Below the pieces are notes generated by a model that worked only from the letters and a program-made list of their open reading frames with translations, did no database searches and was not told where the DNA came from. A DNA stretch of 64,000 nt, taken from contig CU207211.1 in NCBI GenBank assembly GCA_000026125.1, forward strand, positions 3,360,308 to 3,424,307, in the 5' to 3' direction. Source of the stretch: Herminiimonas arsenicoxydans (GTDB lineage Bacteria > Pseudomonadota > Gammaproteobacteria > Burkholderiales > Burkholderiaceae_D). Positions 1 to 10,788 of the stretch are shown here, piece by piece. Both the position numbers and the translations under genes were made by a program. The first letter of the stretch is position 1, and each line of letters begins with the position of its first letter.

Positions 1-1487
1 TCGTCTTTCTCGAGCTTCTTGGTGTCTTCGATTTTTTGCAGCAATGCTGCGTGGCTGGACTTCATGAAACCGTGCAGACCTGATTCGAATGCGAGTACGC
101 GTTTCACTTCGAGGTCATCGAAATAGCCTTTGTTGACCGCGAACAGCGAAACCGCCATCAACGAAATCGACAATGGTGCGTACTGCGCCTGTTTCAACAA
201 TTCGGTAACACGTGCACCGCGGTCGAGTTGCTTGCGGGTCGATGCATCCAGATCCGAAGCGAACTGAGCAAACGCAGCCAATTCACGGTACTGCGCCAGA
301 TCGGTACGGATACCGCCGGACAGGCCCTTGATGACTTTGGTTTGAGCAGCACCACCAACGCGCGATACCGAGATACCAGCGTTAATTGCTGGACGGATGC
401 CTGAGTTGAACAACGATGTTTCCAGGAAGATCTGACCGTCGGTAATCGAAATTACGTTGGTTGGAACGAATGCAGAAACGTCGCCAGCTTGTGTTTCGAT
501 GATAGGCAGAGCTGTCAACGAACCGGTTTTGCCTTTGACTTCACCTTTGGTGAAAGCTTCGACGTAGTCGGCATTGACGCGTGCTGCGCGTTCGAGCAAA
601 CGGCTGTGGAGATAGAACACGTCGCCAGGGAACGCTTCGCGGCCTGGTGGGCGGCGCAACAACAGCGACACTTGACGGTATGCAACCGCTTGTTTCGACA
701 AATCGTCATACACGATCAGCGCATCTTCACCGCGATCGCGGAAGTATTCGCCCATTGCGCAACCGGAGTATGCCGACACGAACTGCATCGCAGCCGACTC
801 AGATGCCGTTGCAGCAACCACGATCGTGTATTCCATCGCGCCGTGCTGTTCCAGCGAACGCACGATGTTTTTGACGGAGGATGCTTTTTGGCCGATGGCA
901 ACGTAAATACACGTTACGTTTTGACCTTTTTGATTGATGATGGCATCGATCGCAACAGCCGTTTTACCGGTTTGACGATCGCCAATGATCAGTTCGCGTT
1001 GACCGCGACCGATAGGCACCATCGCGTCAATCGCCTTGATACCGGTTTGCATTGGCTGGTCAACGGATTGACGAGCAATAACGCCTGGCGCGATTTTTTC
1101 GATAGGCGCGGTCAATTTTGCATTGACTGGACCTTTGCCGTCGATCGGTTGACCGAGAGCATTGACGACGCGACCGCGCAGTTCAGGACCGATAGGCACT
1201 TCCAGAATACGACCGGTACATTTAACCGTGTCGCCTTCCGAGATGTGCTCGTATTCGCCCAGAATAACGGCGCCGACGGAATCACGTTCCAGGTTCAGCG
1301 CGAGGCCGAATGTATTGCCTGGGAATTCCAGCATCTCGCCTTGCATGACGTCGGACAGACCGTGGATGCGGCAGATACCGTCGGACACGGAAATGACCGT
1401 GCCTTGATTGCGAATCTCAGCGCTTTCGCCGAGCCCTTGAATCCGGCTCTTGATCAGTTCGCTGATTTCAGACGGGTTGAGTTGCAT
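1..1487 (-). CDS. atpA: ATP synthase F1 subunit alpha (partial, C-terminus cut by window edge)
   Basis: Nucleotide-binding alpha subunit of the F1 sector of the proton ATP synthase, on the cytoplasmic face of the inner membrane. Translation from the ATG at 1487 begins [20 protein letters not shown], the usual start of the family. The P-loop GDRQTGKT is encoded near 958-983. The visible 495 codons end in a typical alpha-subunit tail ([18 protein letters not shown]), so only some 15-20 residues are missing past the left edge. It follows atpH by about 50 bases in the order atpI-B-E-F-H-A, so it is part of the ATP synthase operon. Confidence 0.97.
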
Positions 1488-1536
1488 ATAAACTCCTAAA
1501 ATTTTTCTCTGTAGCTTAGGCTAGGCTCGGCGACGA

Positions 1537-2070
1537 TTACGCAGTCAACGCAACTTGCATCTGTTGCAGTTTCGCGCGCACCGAGGTGTCGAGCACTTCA
1601 TCGCCGACAACGACACGCACGCCGCCGATCAGTGCGCTATCTACAGCGACGGTCGGGTTAAGCTTGCGGCCGAATTTCTTTTCCAGCGTTGCGACCAGTT
1701 CGGTCAACTGCGCTGCGGACAGTTCAAACGCGCTGACGATTTCTGCATCAGCGGCGCCTTCTTGCGCATTTTTCAATGCGTGAAACTGTGTCGCGATTTC
1801 CGGCAACAGCGTCAGGCGGTCGTTTTGCACCAGCATGTTGATGAAGTTTTTCGCTTCAGCGCCAACCGGCGATTTGAGCGCCGAGATGAATGCACTGCTG
1901 ATAACGTCATCCGAAATTTTCGGGTTGTGCGCCAATGCATATACATCGGGATGCGCAGCAACCTGTGCCATTTCGGAAACCAGTTCAGACCAGCCGTTCA
2001 AATCAGCGGCTTTCGCCACACGGAACAGAGCTTCGGCGTAAGGACGGGCAATCGTTGCGAGTTCGGCCAT
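1537..2070 (-). CDS. atpH: ATP synthase F1 subunit delta
   Basis: Delta subunit (177 residues, normal length) that clamps the alpha3-beta3 head of ATP synthase to the b-subunit stator. The N-terminus [20 protein letters not shown] has the RPYAEALF signature, and the C-terminal part ([22 protein letters not shown]) matches the conserved OSCP/delta ending. It starts 2 bases after the atpF stop, which implies translational coupling, and is followed by atpA. The long plus-strand reading frames over it are antisense shadows. Confidence 0.96.
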   Translation of the reverse strand: MAELATIARPYAEALFRVAKAADLNGWSELVSEMAQVAAHPDVYALAHNPKISDDVISSAFISALKSPVGAEAKNFINMLVQNDRLTLLPEIATQFHALKNAQEGAADAEIVSAFELSAAQLTELVATLEKKFGRKLNPTVAVDSALIGGVRVVVGDEVLDTSVRAKLQQMQVALTA

Positions 2071-2072
2071 GA

Positions 2073-2543
2073 TTACAGCTCGGCTTTCAGTTGGTTCAAC
2101 AGATCGGCGTGGACTGCAGCATTGACTTCACGCTTCAGAATTTGCTCAGCACCTTTGACTGCAAGGGTGGCAACCTGGTCACGCAATGCTTCGCGAACCT
2201 GGGTTACCTGCTGGTCAGCATCCGCTTTGGCTGTCGCGATAATACGCGCAGCTTCTTCAGCAGCTGTTTTCTTGGCTTCATCAATAATGCTTTGGCCGCG
2301 CTTCTCGGCATCGCCGATACGCTTTTGACCTGCTTCTTGCGCAGATGTCAGTTCTGCCTGGGCGCGCTTTTCAGCGGCTGCCAGATCAGACTTGCCACGT
2401 TCGGCAGCTGCCAAACCGTCCGCGATCTTCTTGGCGCGCTCATCGAGCGCATTCATCAGTGGTGGCCACACGAATTTCATCGTGAAGCCTGCCAGGATGA
2501 AGAAGACCACGAACTGCGCAATCAAAGTTGCATTTAAGTTCAT
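2073..2543 (-). CDS. atpF: ATP synthase F0 subunit b
   Basis: Stator subunit b of F0 (156 residues). An N-terminal membrane helix at about residues 5-25 ([20 protein letters not shown]) is followed by a long charged, alanine-rich helix expected to form the coiled-coil dimer reaching F1. The sequence begins [10 protein letters not shown], as in other betaproteobacteria. It lies between atpE (66-base gap) and atpH (2-base gap) in the ATP synthase operon. Confidence 0.96.
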   Translation of the reverse strand: MNLNATLIAQFVVFFILAGFTMKFVWPPLMNALDERAKKIADGLAAAERGKSDLAAAEKRAQAELTSAQEAGQKRIGDAEKRGQSIIDEAKKTAAEEAARIIATAKADADQQVTQVREALRDQVATLAVKGAEQILKREVNAAVHADLLNQLKAEL

Positions 2544-2609
2544 GGTAATTCCTTCTCTAAGTAACGTGTGCCGAAAACGTCTTCAGCGTGAAACCGGTCA
2601 ACGACCGAA

Positions 2610-2882
<273 letters not shown>

Positions 2883-2947
2883 TCAAAAATTAATACTAAA
2901 AAACGGAGCCTGCTAATACTGCAATTCCAAAACCAATTTCGAAAATC

Positions 2948-3793
2948 TTAGTGCCCTTCATGCGCCTGGCCGATATACACCAGCGTCAGCATCATGAAAA
3001 TGAACGCCTGCAGGAAGACGATCAGGATGTGGAAAATTGCCCACAATGTACCTGCCAGCACATGACCGAAGAAGCCAAATGCGGTTGCGGTCGAACCCAG
3101 CAATGCAATCAACAGGAACAGCAATTCGCCGGCATACATGTTGCCGAACAACCGCATCGCCAGGGAGACGGTTTTTGCTGCGAACTCGATCATGTTCAAC
3201 AACAGGTTGAACGGTGCCAGCCAGATACCAAACGGTGCAGCGAACAGCTCACGAACGAAGCCGCCGGCGCCTTTGATTTTGATGTTGTAGAAGATCATCA
3301 GCGCGAATACGCCAAGTGCGATACCCATGGTGCCGTTCAAGTCGGCGGTAGGGACTGCGCGGTGATACGGAATAATGTGATCGATACCAACTGCTTGGAA
3401 GAGTGCGGAGAACATATCGACTGGCAGGAAGTCCAGCGAGTTCATCAGGGCAACCCAAACAAATACGGTCAATGCCAATGGCGCAATGAAACTACGGTCG
3501 CCATGCACTATCGATTTGGCCTGGTTGTCGACCATTTCAACGACCATTTCAACGGCAGCCTGGAAACGACCGGGCACGCCAGACGTTGCCTTGCGTGCGG
3601 CCAGCCACATGAAGAAACAGCCAACAACGCCGGCAAATACGGACCAGAAAATCGTGTCCATGTTGATAATCGAAAAATCGACAATCTTGTCCTGGTGCTT
3701 GGTCGAAAAATGCCCCAGATGGTGAACGATATATTCGGAAGCAGTAGGTGCTGCGTGATGCGCCGCCCCTGCAGTAGCTATTTCAGTCGCCAT
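2948..3793 (-). CDS. atpB: ATP synthase F0 subunit a
   Basis: Membrane subunit a (281 residues) forming the proton half-channels next to the c-ring. Several hydrophobic helices are visible. The essential stator arginine lies in [17 protein letters not shown] at about residue 217, and the C-terminal helix reads [16 protein letters not shown]. It starts 1 base after atpI ends, so the two are translationally coupled. A 284-residue frame on the opposite strand covers nearly the same interval and is a shadow. Confidence 0.96.
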   Translation of the reverse strand: MATEIATAGAAHHAAPTASEYIVHHLGHFSTKHQDKIVDFSIINMDTIFWSVFAGVVGCFFMWLAARKATSGVPGRFQAAVEMVVEMVDNQAKSIVHGDRSFIAPLALTVFVWVALMNSLDFLPVDMFSALFQAVGIDHIIPYHRAVPTADLNGTMGIALGVFALMIFYNIKIKGAGGFVRELFAAPFGIWLAPFNLLLNMIEFAAKTVSLAMRLFGNMYAGELLFLLIALLGSTATAFGFFGHVLAGTLWAIFHILIVFLQAFIFMMLTLVYIGQAHEGH

Positions 3794-3794
3794 G

Positions 3795-4133
3795 TCAGTG
3801 CCTAAATAATAAGATTATGTAACTTTTCAGCGCCACGATGAACGCGGCGACTAGCGCCAGCAAATTCAAATCGCGGTATAACCAGACCACCGCACCCAAC
3901 AGTGCCATGGTCAATGCAATCTTGATAAATTCTCCGATGAAAAAAGTCATCGGATTAACGGATTCGGATTTTTGCGCTGCGGAAAATAAACGTAGCGCAA
4001 ACAGGCCATTCGGCACCACACAGCACAACCCACCTAGCAACGCCGAATACAGCGCCGGCATTCCAGCAATCAAACCGGCAATAATACTGGCGATTACCGT
4101 AGTCGCGAATTGCAAAAGGACGACGGGCAGCAT
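3795..4133 (-). CDS. atpI: ATP synthase assembly protein I
   Basis: Small four-helix membrane protein (112 residues) at the head of the ATP synthase operon. In the family it assists c-ring assembly and magnesium handling and is not part of the finished enzyme. Hydrophobic helices include [21 protein letters not shown] and [22 protein letters not shown]. It is less conserved than the structural subunits; the call rests on position directly before atpB, length and topology. The operon promoter should lie in 4134-4327, but I could not single out -35 and -10 boxes with confidence. Confidence 0.88.
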   Translation of the reverse strand: MLPVVLLQFATTVIASIIAGLIAGMPALYSALLGGLCCVVPNGLFALRLFSAAQKSESVNPMTFFIGEFIKIALTMALLGAVVWLYRDLNLLALVAAFIVALKSYIILLFRH

Positions 4134-4327
4134 ACTGGGTCCAAAGGTGCAGTCTTTTGGCGATCTTGCGATCGAGCTACTCGGACTGGAGTGAATACAA
4201 ACTAAGTCATGCGTTTCATGAAGCCACGGGATTATAAGGGTTTTCCATGTGTAGCGTCAAACGTTTGCTGCGGGAAAAGCAGATGACTTATTGATAGTTG
4301 GCGCGTTTTCCAGGGAGATTACTTACC

Positions 4328-4873
4328 TTATGCCAACGAGGCCAGATACGCACGTCCTTGTGGCCAGTCGCCCAGATTGCTTTGCGCATTGATATGTCCG
4401 CAAGCGCCAGCGGAATAAAACTGAGCATCCCAATCGGCGGCAAAGGATTGCGCTTTAGGCAAGCTGCACCAACTATCGTCGGCAGATGCCACGACGATGG
4501 TCTTGAATGGCAAACGCAGACGCGGCATGGGAGCAAAGCCTATCGCCTCGACGGGAAAGTCTGCCTGCTCCACATCGGCTGGCGCAACCAGCAAGGCGCC
4601 GACAAGCCTGTCCGCATGAGGCGCATGCCCGTGTTGCGCTACCCACCAGGCCACCAGCGCACAACCCAGACTATGCGCAACCAGAAGCACCGGGCCATCG
4701 AGAGCAAGGAGCGCCTTGTCCAGTGCCGCTACCCAATCGCGACGTTGCGGCGCATCCCATTCCTGCTGCTGTACGCGCACGACATTGTCCAACTCCGTTT
4801 CCCATAGTGTTTGCCAATGTCCGGGGCCGGAATTACCCAGCCCGGGCAACAACAATATAGTGGGCGACCTCAC
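4328..4873 (-). CDS. Alpha/beta hydrolase of the RBBP9/YdeN family
   Basis: Small serine hydrolase (181 residues, the usual size for this family). The nucleophile is Ser68 in VAHSLG; acid and base candidates are Asp in VVVASADDSW and His in GACGHIN. The N-terminus reads ILLLPGLGNSGPGHWQ, a family hallmark. Physiological substrates are generally unknown in bacteria, so none is proposed. It starts 10 bases after the parB stop, on the same strand, and is probably co-transcribed with parB. Confidence 0.85.
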   Translation of the reverse strand: MRSPTILLLPGLGNSGPGHWQTLWETELDNVVRVQQQEWDAPQRRDWVAALDKALLALDGPVLLVAHSLGCALVAWWVAQHGHAPHADRLVGALLVAPADVEQADFPVEAIGFAPMPRLRLPFKTIVVASADDSWCSLPKAQSFAADWDAQFYSAGACGHINAQSNLGDWPQGRAYLASLA

Positions 4874-4882
4874 GTCACTACT

Positions 4883-5782
4883 TCAGGCAGTGACGCGTAA
4901 TTTGGCAATAATGCCGTCCAGCGCATCCAGGCCGGCAAACTCGATCACCAGTTGCCCTTTGTTCTTTGCGCCCAGCTTGATGGCAACCTGCGTTGCCAGC
5001 GCGTCCGACAATTCCTCTTCCAGGCGCGCGATATCGCGCGATTTTTCCTTGCCGTTGGCGCGCGGCTTGCTGCCTGTCGCCTGTTCCAGCGTCGCCCGCA
5101 CCACCAGTTTTTCCGCTTCGCGCACCGACATGCGCTTGGCGACAACCTGATTTGCCAGCGTGATTTGCGTGCCCGCATCGACCGCCAGCAAGGCACGCGC
5201 ATGACCCATGTCGATATCACCGGCCATCAGCATGGTTTGCACCGGCTTGGCCAGATTCAACAAGCGCAGCAGATTGGATACTGCACTGCGTGAACGTCCG
5301 ACTGCGTGTGCCGCCTGCTCATGCGTAAAATTGAAATCGGCAATCAGGCGGTGTATGCCTTGCGCTTCTTCCAGCGGATTCAAATCTTCACGCTGAATGT
5401 TTTCAATCAAGGCCATCGCCGCTGCGGCCTCATCGTCGACTTCCTTGACCAGCACCGGTACTTCCGTCAAACCGGCCAGTTGCGCAGCACGGAAACGGCG
5501 TTCGCCGGCGATGATTTCATAACGGTCTCTGCCGTTATGCGCAGCGATCGGCCGCACCAGAATCGCCTGCAGCAAACCCTGCGCCTTGATCGATGCCGCC
5601 AGTTCGTTCAGCGCACCTTCATCCATGCGCGTACGCGGCTGGTATTTGCCGGCTTGCATATCGCTGACCTGCAGCGTGGAAGGCGCACCGGGAATGGCAG
5701 CGACCGCCTCATTGAAATCGGTAGCGCCGCCCAGCAATGCTTCCAGACCGCGACCCAAACCCTTTTGTTTTTTCGTAACCAT
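4883..5782 (-). CDS. parB: Chromosome-partitioning protein ParB
   Basis: Site-specific DNA-binding CTPase that loads at parS and spreads to form the partition complex for origin segregation. I chose the ATG at 5782 (MVTKKQKGLGRGLEALLG, 299 residues); a longer frame to 5884 adds 34 residues unlike the family and runs into the parA end. The CTP-binding motif GERRFR is at residues 93-98, ENIQREDLNPLEEA follows, and the helix-turn-helix lies in FTHEQAAHAVGRSRSAVSNL. It follows parA by 79 bases. Two perfect parS sites lie 4-6 kb away at 9961 and 11629. Confidence 0.96.
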   Translation of the reverse strand: MVTKKQKGLGRGLEALLGGATDFNEAVAAIPGAPSTLQVSDMQAGKYQPRTRMDEGALNELAASIKAQGLLQAILVRPIAAHNGRDRYEIIAGERRFRAAQLAGLTEVPVLVKEVDDEAAAAMALIENIQREDLNPLEEAQGIHRLIADFNFTHEQAAHAVGRSRSAVSNLLRLLNLAKPVQTMLMAGDIDMGHARALLAVDAGTQITLANQVVAKRMSVREAEKLVVRATLEQATGSKPRANGKEKSRDIARLEEELSDALATQVAIKLGAKNKGQLVIEFAGLDALDGIIAKLRVTA

Positions 5783-5861
5783 AATTCCTGACTCGCACTC
5801 ATGTGAGCATCGAAATGCAACGCGACAAGGCGTATCCCCGCCCGCAAAGTTTTCGATGTTT

Positions 5862-6632
5862 TTAAATTGTCTTGATCCGCTCAACCATTTCCGCGCCGAA
5901 GACTAAATAAGCCTGCGCACCTTTCGAGGACGGATCGAAGTTGATGCCCGGCATGCCGTACGACGGCGCTTCCGCCAGGCGTACATTGCGCGGGATGATG
6001 GTCTTGAAGACCTTGTCGCCGAAATGCTGTTCCAGTTGCGACGACACCTGTTGCGACAAGGTCATGCGCGGATCGAACATCACACGCAGCAAGCCGATGA
6101 TCTTCAGATCGGTATTCAGCTTTGCATGCACTTTCTTGATCGTGTTGACCAGATCGGACAAGCCTTCAAGCGCATAGTATTCGCACTGCATCGGAATGAT
6201 CACGCCGTGTGCTGCGCACAGTCCGTTCAGCGTCAGCATCGACAAGGCAGGCGGGCAATCGATCAGCATGAAATCGTATTCTGCATCGACTGCGTTCAGG
6301 GCATCCTTCAGACGCTTTTCACGGTTATCCAGCTCGACCATCTCGACCTCGGCACCCGCCAGTTCGCGATTGGCCGGCAACACATCGAACCCGCCGGTCT
6401 CGGAAGTCACGCGTGCCGTCGCCACATCGGCCATGCCGAGCAGCACTTCATAGATAGACGACTTCAGCTCGGCCTTGTTGATGCCGGCACCCATCGTTGC
6501 ATTGCCTTGCGGATCGAGATCCACCAGCAATACCCGCTGATTCAATTGCGCAAGGGCTGCTGCCAGATTGACTGCGGTAGTGGTTTTGCCGACACCGCCT
6601 TTTTGATTGGCGACACAAAAAATTTTTGCCAT
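5862..6632 (-). CDS. parA: Chromosome-partitioning ATPase ParA (Soj)
   Basis: Walker-type ATPase (256 residues) that works with ParB to segregate origins. The deviant P-loop KGGVGKTT is at residues 11-18, Walker A-prime is VLLVDLDPQGN, and Walker B is FMLIDCPPAL. The length and lack of an N-terminal DNA-binding domain fit chromosomal Soj-type rather than plasmid ParA. It is in the conserved order mnmG-rsmG-(lipocalin)-parA-parB. Confidence 0.96.
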   Translation of the reverse strand: MAKIFCVANQKGGVGKTTTAVNLAAALAQLNQRVLLVDLDPQGNATMGAGINKAELKSSIYEVLLGMADVATARVTSETGGFDVLPANRELAGAEVEMVELDNREKRLKDALNAVDAEYDFMLIDCPPALSMLTLNGLCAAHGVIIPMQCEYYALEGLSDLVNTIKKVHAKLNTDLKIIGLLRVMFDPRMTLSQQVSSQLEQHFGDKVFKTIIPRNVRLAEAPSYGMPGINFDPSSKGAQAYLVFGAEMVERIKTI

Positions 6633-6731
6633 GTTCTCGTTTTTATTTAATAGTCAATATGAGCTGACGATCCATCAAAAGCATTTGGCGCGAAGACGTG
6701 CTCGCGACAACTGTCTCTCTCTTCCCTGCTG

Positions 6732-7268
6732 CTAATCCTGCCTGGTTTTTACCAGCTTCGATGTATCAAAACCCTGCGCGGTGATGCGATTGACGACGGC
6801 CTCATATTCACTCGTCGGGATGGTCGGTGTACGCGCCAGTATCCATAAATATTCACGCGATGCTTCACCCACTGCAGCGATCGAATAATCGGGCGCCAGA
6901 TCAATGATCCAGTAATCAGCCCAGACGAAAGACAGCCAGCTCAACCAGTCAGGTGCAAAGCGCACCTTCAGCTTGGCATTGCTGACCGTATCGGCAACAC
7001 GAGCGCGTCCAATTGCTTCTTCCTGCTTGCCATCGGCTTCCCTGCAACGATTGATGACGTCAATTTCGCCGTCTTCACGCTTGTTGTATTGCGCGCTGAC
7101 ATTTGCCACACAACCCTTTTGAAAACCATTCGGGAAGCGTGCAATTTCGTACCACTTGCCGACATAGCGCGCGAGATCGACTTGCGCTACCGGCCTTACT
7201 TCCTGCGCCCACACATGACTGGAAAAACTTCCACACACTAACGCTGCCAGAATAAAAAGCTTTTTCAT
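6732..7268 (-). CDS. Lipocalin family protein (Blc-like)
   Basis: Secreted lipocalin (178 residues) with an N-terminal signal peptide (MKKLFILAALVCGSFSSHVWAQ). The lipocalin signature is VDLARYVGKWYEIARFPNGF, and a late motif is YLWILARTPTI. A cysteine sits in the signal region (ALVC), but the residue before it is Val, so this is not a standard lipobox. Cleavage after the Ala of VWA seems more likely, giving a periplasmic protein, unlike E. coli Blc, which is an outer-membrane lipoprotein. It sits between rsmG (2-base gap) and parA in an otherwise conserved operon. Confidence 0.88.
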   Translation of the reverse strand: MKKLFILAALVCGSFSSHVWAQEVRPVAQVDLARYVGKWYEIARFPNGFQKGCVANVSAQYNKREDGEIDVINRCREADGKQEEAIGRARVADTVSNAKLKVRFAPDWLSWLSFVWADYWIIDLAPDYSIAAVGEASREYLWILARTPTIPTSEYEAVVNRITAQGFDTSKLVKTRQD

Positions 7269-7270
7269 GC

Positions 7271-7927
7271 CTAGCCTCTTTCAATGAAAATCAGGTGACG
7301 TTCTGCCTGCAAGGTAGGCACTTGCAATGGACGTACCTCCCTCACCTTCCAGCCGGCGGGTAAGTGCGCCACTTCCGTATCCGGCGCAACACCTTTCAAT
7401 GCGATAAATTCACCGCCCTCGTCCAGCAAATGCCCTGACCAGTTAACAAAATCGTTTAACTCGGCAAAGGCACGCGACGTAATGACATCGAATTTGTGCG
7501 GCGCATTCCATTGTTCCACCCTGGCAGTATGCACACTGACATTCGCCAGTCCGAGCTCGGCTTTTACCTGCGTCAGAAAAGCCGTCTTCTTATGCACGGT
7601 ATCGATCAGCGATACGCGCATTTCAGGTTCCGCTTCCGCAGCCCAGATCGCCAGCACGATGCCAGGCAAACCGCCACCGGCACCGACATCCAGCACGTTT
7701 TTTGCGCCAGCAAAGGCGGATACGGCCGCCAGAGAATCAAGCAAATGCTGCGTGACCATTTGCAGCGGATCGCGCACGGCAGTCAGGTTGTAAACCGAGT
7801 TCCACTTCACCATCAAGGCCAGATAATCGATCAGCTTCGTGATCTGCGCCTCGCTCAAAGTCAGCGACAAACCGCGTGCGCCTTCGACCAGAATGGCAGT
7901 TAATGCGGGACGATCAAATGCCTTCAT
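7271..7927 (-). CDS. rsmG: 16S rRNA (guanine-N7)-methyltransferase
   Basis: Methylates G527 of 16S rRNA using S-adenosylmethionine. The SAM-binding glycine-rich loop is [17 protein letters not shown]; length 218 residues is normal. The start codon overlaps the mnmG stop by 4 bases (ATGA), which indicates translational coupling. It was formerly called gidB and belongs to the conserved mnmG-rsmG-parAB block. Confidence 0.95.
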   Translation of the reverse strand: MKAFDRPALTAILVEGARGLSLTLSEAQITKLIDYLALMVKWNSVYNLTAVRDPLQMVTQHLLDSLAAVSAFAGAKNVLDVGAGGGLPGIVLAIWAAEAEPEMRVSLIDTVHKKTAFLTQVKAELGLANVSVHTARVEQWNAPHKFDVITSRAFAELNDFVNWSGHLLDEGGEFIALKGVAPDTEVAHLPAGWKVREVRPLQVPTLQAERHLIFIERG

Positions 7928-9861
7928 GCAGCAGCTTCAGTGTTAGGTGGTAATGCAGCGAACTCCTTGAAGCCGCCTTTTTTCAGGTGCACCAGCATCA
8001 ATGAAATGGCCGCCGGCGTGACGCCGGAAATACGTGAAGCCTGGCCCAGTGTTTCCGGTCTTTGCTTGGTCAGTTTCTGCCTCACTTCTATCGACAGCCC
8101 TTTGACCGCCATATAGTCGAACTCGGCCGGCAGCTTCAGATTCTCGTAATGATCGTGGCGTTCGACTTCTCTTGCCTGCCGGTCGATGTAGCCGGCGTAC
8201 TTCAACTGGATCTCGACCTGCTCGCGGACTGCGGGTTCGGCCACTCCGGGGCCACCCAGATCCTGTCCATCCATGCCCTTCAAGCTCATCAGGGTTTCGT
8301 ATGTCACGTTCGGGCGGCGCAGTAAGTCAGCTAGCGCATACTCACGCTCTATGCCTTTGCCTAAAACACGCTCTGCCTCTGCTTCCGCCAGAATTCGGGG
8401 GCTGACCCAGGTCGATCGCAGGCGTTCCAGTTCGCGTGCCACCGCTTCGCGCTTGGTTTCGAACAGCGCCCATTGCACATCGCCGACGCAACCCAGCTGG
8501 CGGCCGACATCCGTCAGACGCATGTCCGCATTGTCTTCGCGCAGACTCAAGCGGTATTCGGCGCGGCTGGTAAACATGCGGTAAGGCTCCAGCACACCCT
8601 GGGTAATCAGGTCGTCGACCAGCACGCCGAGGTAAGCCTCGTCGCGACGCGGCGTCCAGGCATCGCGCTCCTGTATTTGTAACGCGGCATTGATACCCGC
8701 CAGCATCCCTTGCGCCGCCGCCTCTTCGTAACCTGTGGTGCCGTTGATCTGGCCGGCGAAAAACAAGCCCTGGATCACCTTAGTTTCCAGCGTCGCCTTC
8801 AAGCCGCGCGGATCGAAGTAATCGTATTCAATCGCATAACCGGGGCGCAGGATATGTGCATGCTCCAGGCCGCGCATCGATTGCACCAAGGCCAGTTGAA
8901 CATCGAACGGCAGGCTGGTGGAGATGCCGTTTGGATAGTATTCGTTGGTGGTCAAGCCCTCAGGCTCAAGGAAAATCTGGTGTGATTCCTTGCCGGCGAA
9001 ACGATGTATTTTGTCTTCTATCGATGGGCAATAGCGCGGCCCAACGCCTTCGATCATGCCGGTGTACATAGGGCTGCGATCGAGTCCGCCACGAATCAGC
9101 TCATGGGTTTTTTCATTGGTATGCGTAATCCAGCACGGCATCTGCTGCGGATGCATGGCAACCGAACCCATGACCGAAAACACCGGAATCGGATCGAGAT
9201 CACCAGGCTGCTCTGTCATCACCGAAAAATCGATGGAACGCCCATCTATCCGTGGCGGCGTGCCGGTTTTCAGCCGGCCTTGCGGCAGCTTCAATTCCTT
9301 CAGGCGCGCCGACAGGGAAATTGCCGGCGGATCGCCCGCCCTGCCGGCCGAGTAGTTATTCATGCCGATATGGATTTTCCCATCGAGGAAAGTCCCGGCC
9401 GTCAGCACCACCGCGCGCGCGCGGAACTGGATGCCGGCTTGCGTGACTGCACCAACCACGCGATCACCCTCAACCAGCAAGTCATCCACTCCTTGCTGGA
9501 ACAACCACAAATTCGGCTGATTCTCCAGCCGCGAACGGATAGCCTGTTTGTACAGAATGCGGTCGGCCTGCGCACGGGTTGCGCGTACGGCCGGACCTTT
9601 GGATGAGTTCAGAATACGGAATTGAATGCCGGCTTCGTCAGTAGCAATCGCCATCGCGCCGCCCATCGCATCGACTTCCCTGACCAGATGGCCCTTGCCG
9701 ATACCGCCTATGGACGGATTACAGGACATTTGTCCCAGCGTTTCTATATTGTGCGTAAGCAGCAGAGTCGATTGACCCATGCGCGCGGAAGCCAGCGCGG
9801 CCTCAGTCCCGGCATGACCGCCGCCGACAACAATGACATCAAATTTGGTAGGAAAGATCAT
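7924..9861 (-). CDS. mnmG: tRNA uridine-5-carboxymethylaminomethyl modification enzyme MnmG
   Basis: FAD-dependent partner of MnmE (encoded at 59.9-61.3 kb); together they modify the wobble uridine of several tRNAs. The FAD-binding motif [19 protein letters not shown] is near the N-terminus, and [18 protein letters not shown] is the second family signature. 645 residues is the normal length. It is the first gene of the minus-strand mnmG-rsmG-lipocalin-parAB block; in many bacteria this gene lies next to oriC. Confidence 0.97.
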   Translation of the reverse strand: MIFPTKFDVIVVGGGHAGTEAALASARMGQSTLLLTHNIETLGQMSCNPSIGGIGKGHLVREVDAMGGAMAIATDEAGIQFRILNSSKGPAVRATRAQADRILYKQAIRSRLENQPNLWLFQQGVDDLLVEGDRVVGAVTQAGIQFRARAVVLTAGTFLDGKIHIGMNNYSAGRAGDPPAISLSARLKELKLPQGRLKTGTPPRIDGRSIDFSVMTEQPGDLDPIPVFSVMGSVAMHPQQMPCWITHTNEKTHELIRGGLDRSPMYTGMIEGVGPRYCPSIEDKIHRFAGKESHQIFLEPEGLTTNEYYPNGISTSLPFDVQLALVQSMRGLEHAHILRPGYAIEYDYFDPRGLKATLETKVIQGLFFAGQINGTTGYEEAAAQGMLAGINAALQIQERDAWTPRRDEAYLGVLVDDLITQGVLEPYRMFTSRAEYRLSLREDNADMRLTDVGRQLGCVGDVQWALFETKREAVARELERLRSTWVSPRILAEAEAERVLGKGIEREYALADLLRRPNVTYETLMSLKGMDGQDLGGPGVAEPAVREQVEIQLKYAGYIDRQAREVERHDHYENLKLPAEFDYMAVKGLSIEVRQKLTKQRPETLGQASRISGVTPAAISLMLVHLKKGGFKEFAALPPNTEAAA

Positions 9862-9960
9862 AATGCGCCTCGATGAGACGGGTAGCAGAGGCGAGATTAT
9901 AAAGTCTTTTCAGCTTTATTTCCCCGCTACCGACTTTTACTGACGAATTAGATGTGGTTT

Positions 9961-9976
9961 TGTTTCACGTGAAACA
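9961..9976. promoter_or_regulatory. parS centromere-like site 1 (ParB binding)
   Basis: Perfect 16-bp palindrome TGTTTCACGTGAAACA, identical to the conserved bacterial parS sequence. It lies between mnmG and the TSUP permease gene, about 4.2 kb from parB. ParB is expected to load here. Confidence 0.96.
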
Positions 9977-9989
9977 AAACCCGCGCACC

Positions 9990-10754
9990 CTACCCGACAA
10001 TAAAAGCATCGTAGCCGGTCTTCAGGATCAGGCCCGTCACCACGACCAGAAACAATTTGCGCACAAAGCCGCTGCCATGACGCAGCGCAAGCCGAATCCC
10101 GACCAGGGAACCCAGCACATTGCAGACAGCCATTAGGGCGCCGAGCTGCCACAACAAATGTCCGCTATAACCAAACCACAACAAGGCGGCAATATTGCAG
10201 GCGACATTCACAACCTTGGCTACTGCCGATGCACCGAGAAAGTCAAAGCCGAAGAAGCGGACAAACAGAAAAACCAGAAAGCTCCCCGTACCCGGACCGA
10301 AAAAGCCATCATAGAAGCCTATGCCGCCACCGACCAGTATGGCCCATGCCCTCTCCTTCCCGCCTATATGCAGCGGGGCATGAATACTGCCGAAGTCTTT
10401 CTTTGCAAAGGTATAGGCAGCGACCGCTACCAGGATGAAAGGTAAAAGTTTACGGATGAAATCCGGCGGAATATGCGTCACCGTATAAGCGCCGGCAAAA
10501 GACAGCGCAAATGCAGCCACCGCCGCTGGCACCGCCGTACTCCACTGCACCCTCACCCTGCGAGCAAAACCCAGAGCTGCCGCACCCGTACCCCAGACGC
10601 CGGCCAGCTTGCTGGTACCCAGCAGCGTTGCCGGCGCGACATTCGGCAGCGTGGAAAACAATGCGGGAAGCTGTATCAAACCGCCGCCGCCCACCACCGC
10701 GTCTATCATCCCGGCCACAAACGCCGCTGCAGCCAGAATTACGTAATCTTCCAT
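9990..10754 (-). CDS. TSUP family membrane permease (TauE/SafE-like)
   Basis: Inner-membrane protein of 254 residues with seven or eight hydrophobic segments, of the TSUP (sulfite/organosulfonate exporter) family. Characteristic features are the N-terminal half FVAGMIDAVVGGGGLIQLPAL and the repeated half motif GGGIGFYDGFFGPGTGSFLVF. The substrate cannot be told from sequence; members move sulfite, sulfoacetate or other anions. It begins 34 bases before the stop of the downstream GMC oxidoreductase on the same strand, but no functional link is evident. Confidence 0.85.
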   Translation of the reverse strand: MEDYVILAAAAFVAGMIDAVVGGGGLIQLPALFSTLPNVAPATLLGTSKLAGVWGTGAAALGFARRVRVQWSTAVPAAVAAFALSFAGAYTVTHIPPDFIRKLLPFILVAVAAYTFAKKDFGSIHAPLHIGGKERAWAILVGGGIGFYDGFFGPGTGSFLVFLFVRFFGFDFLGASAVAKVVNVACNIAALLWFGYSGHLLWQLGALMAVCNVLGSLVGIRLALRHGSGFVRKLFLVVVTGLILKTGYDAFIVG

Positions 10755-10788
10755 GCCACTTTCTTTATCTTGAAATTTCGCTCATGCG

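Noticed and set aside
489..1499. 336-codon plus-strand frame at the left edge
   Set aside because: It lies opposite atpA, whose reading frame is continuous and unmistakable from 1487 to the window edge.
5783..5884. N-terminal extension of ParB by 34 residues
   Set aside because: Not similar to ParB proteins, overlaps the parA end, and the internal Met is followed by the conserved KGLGRGL start.
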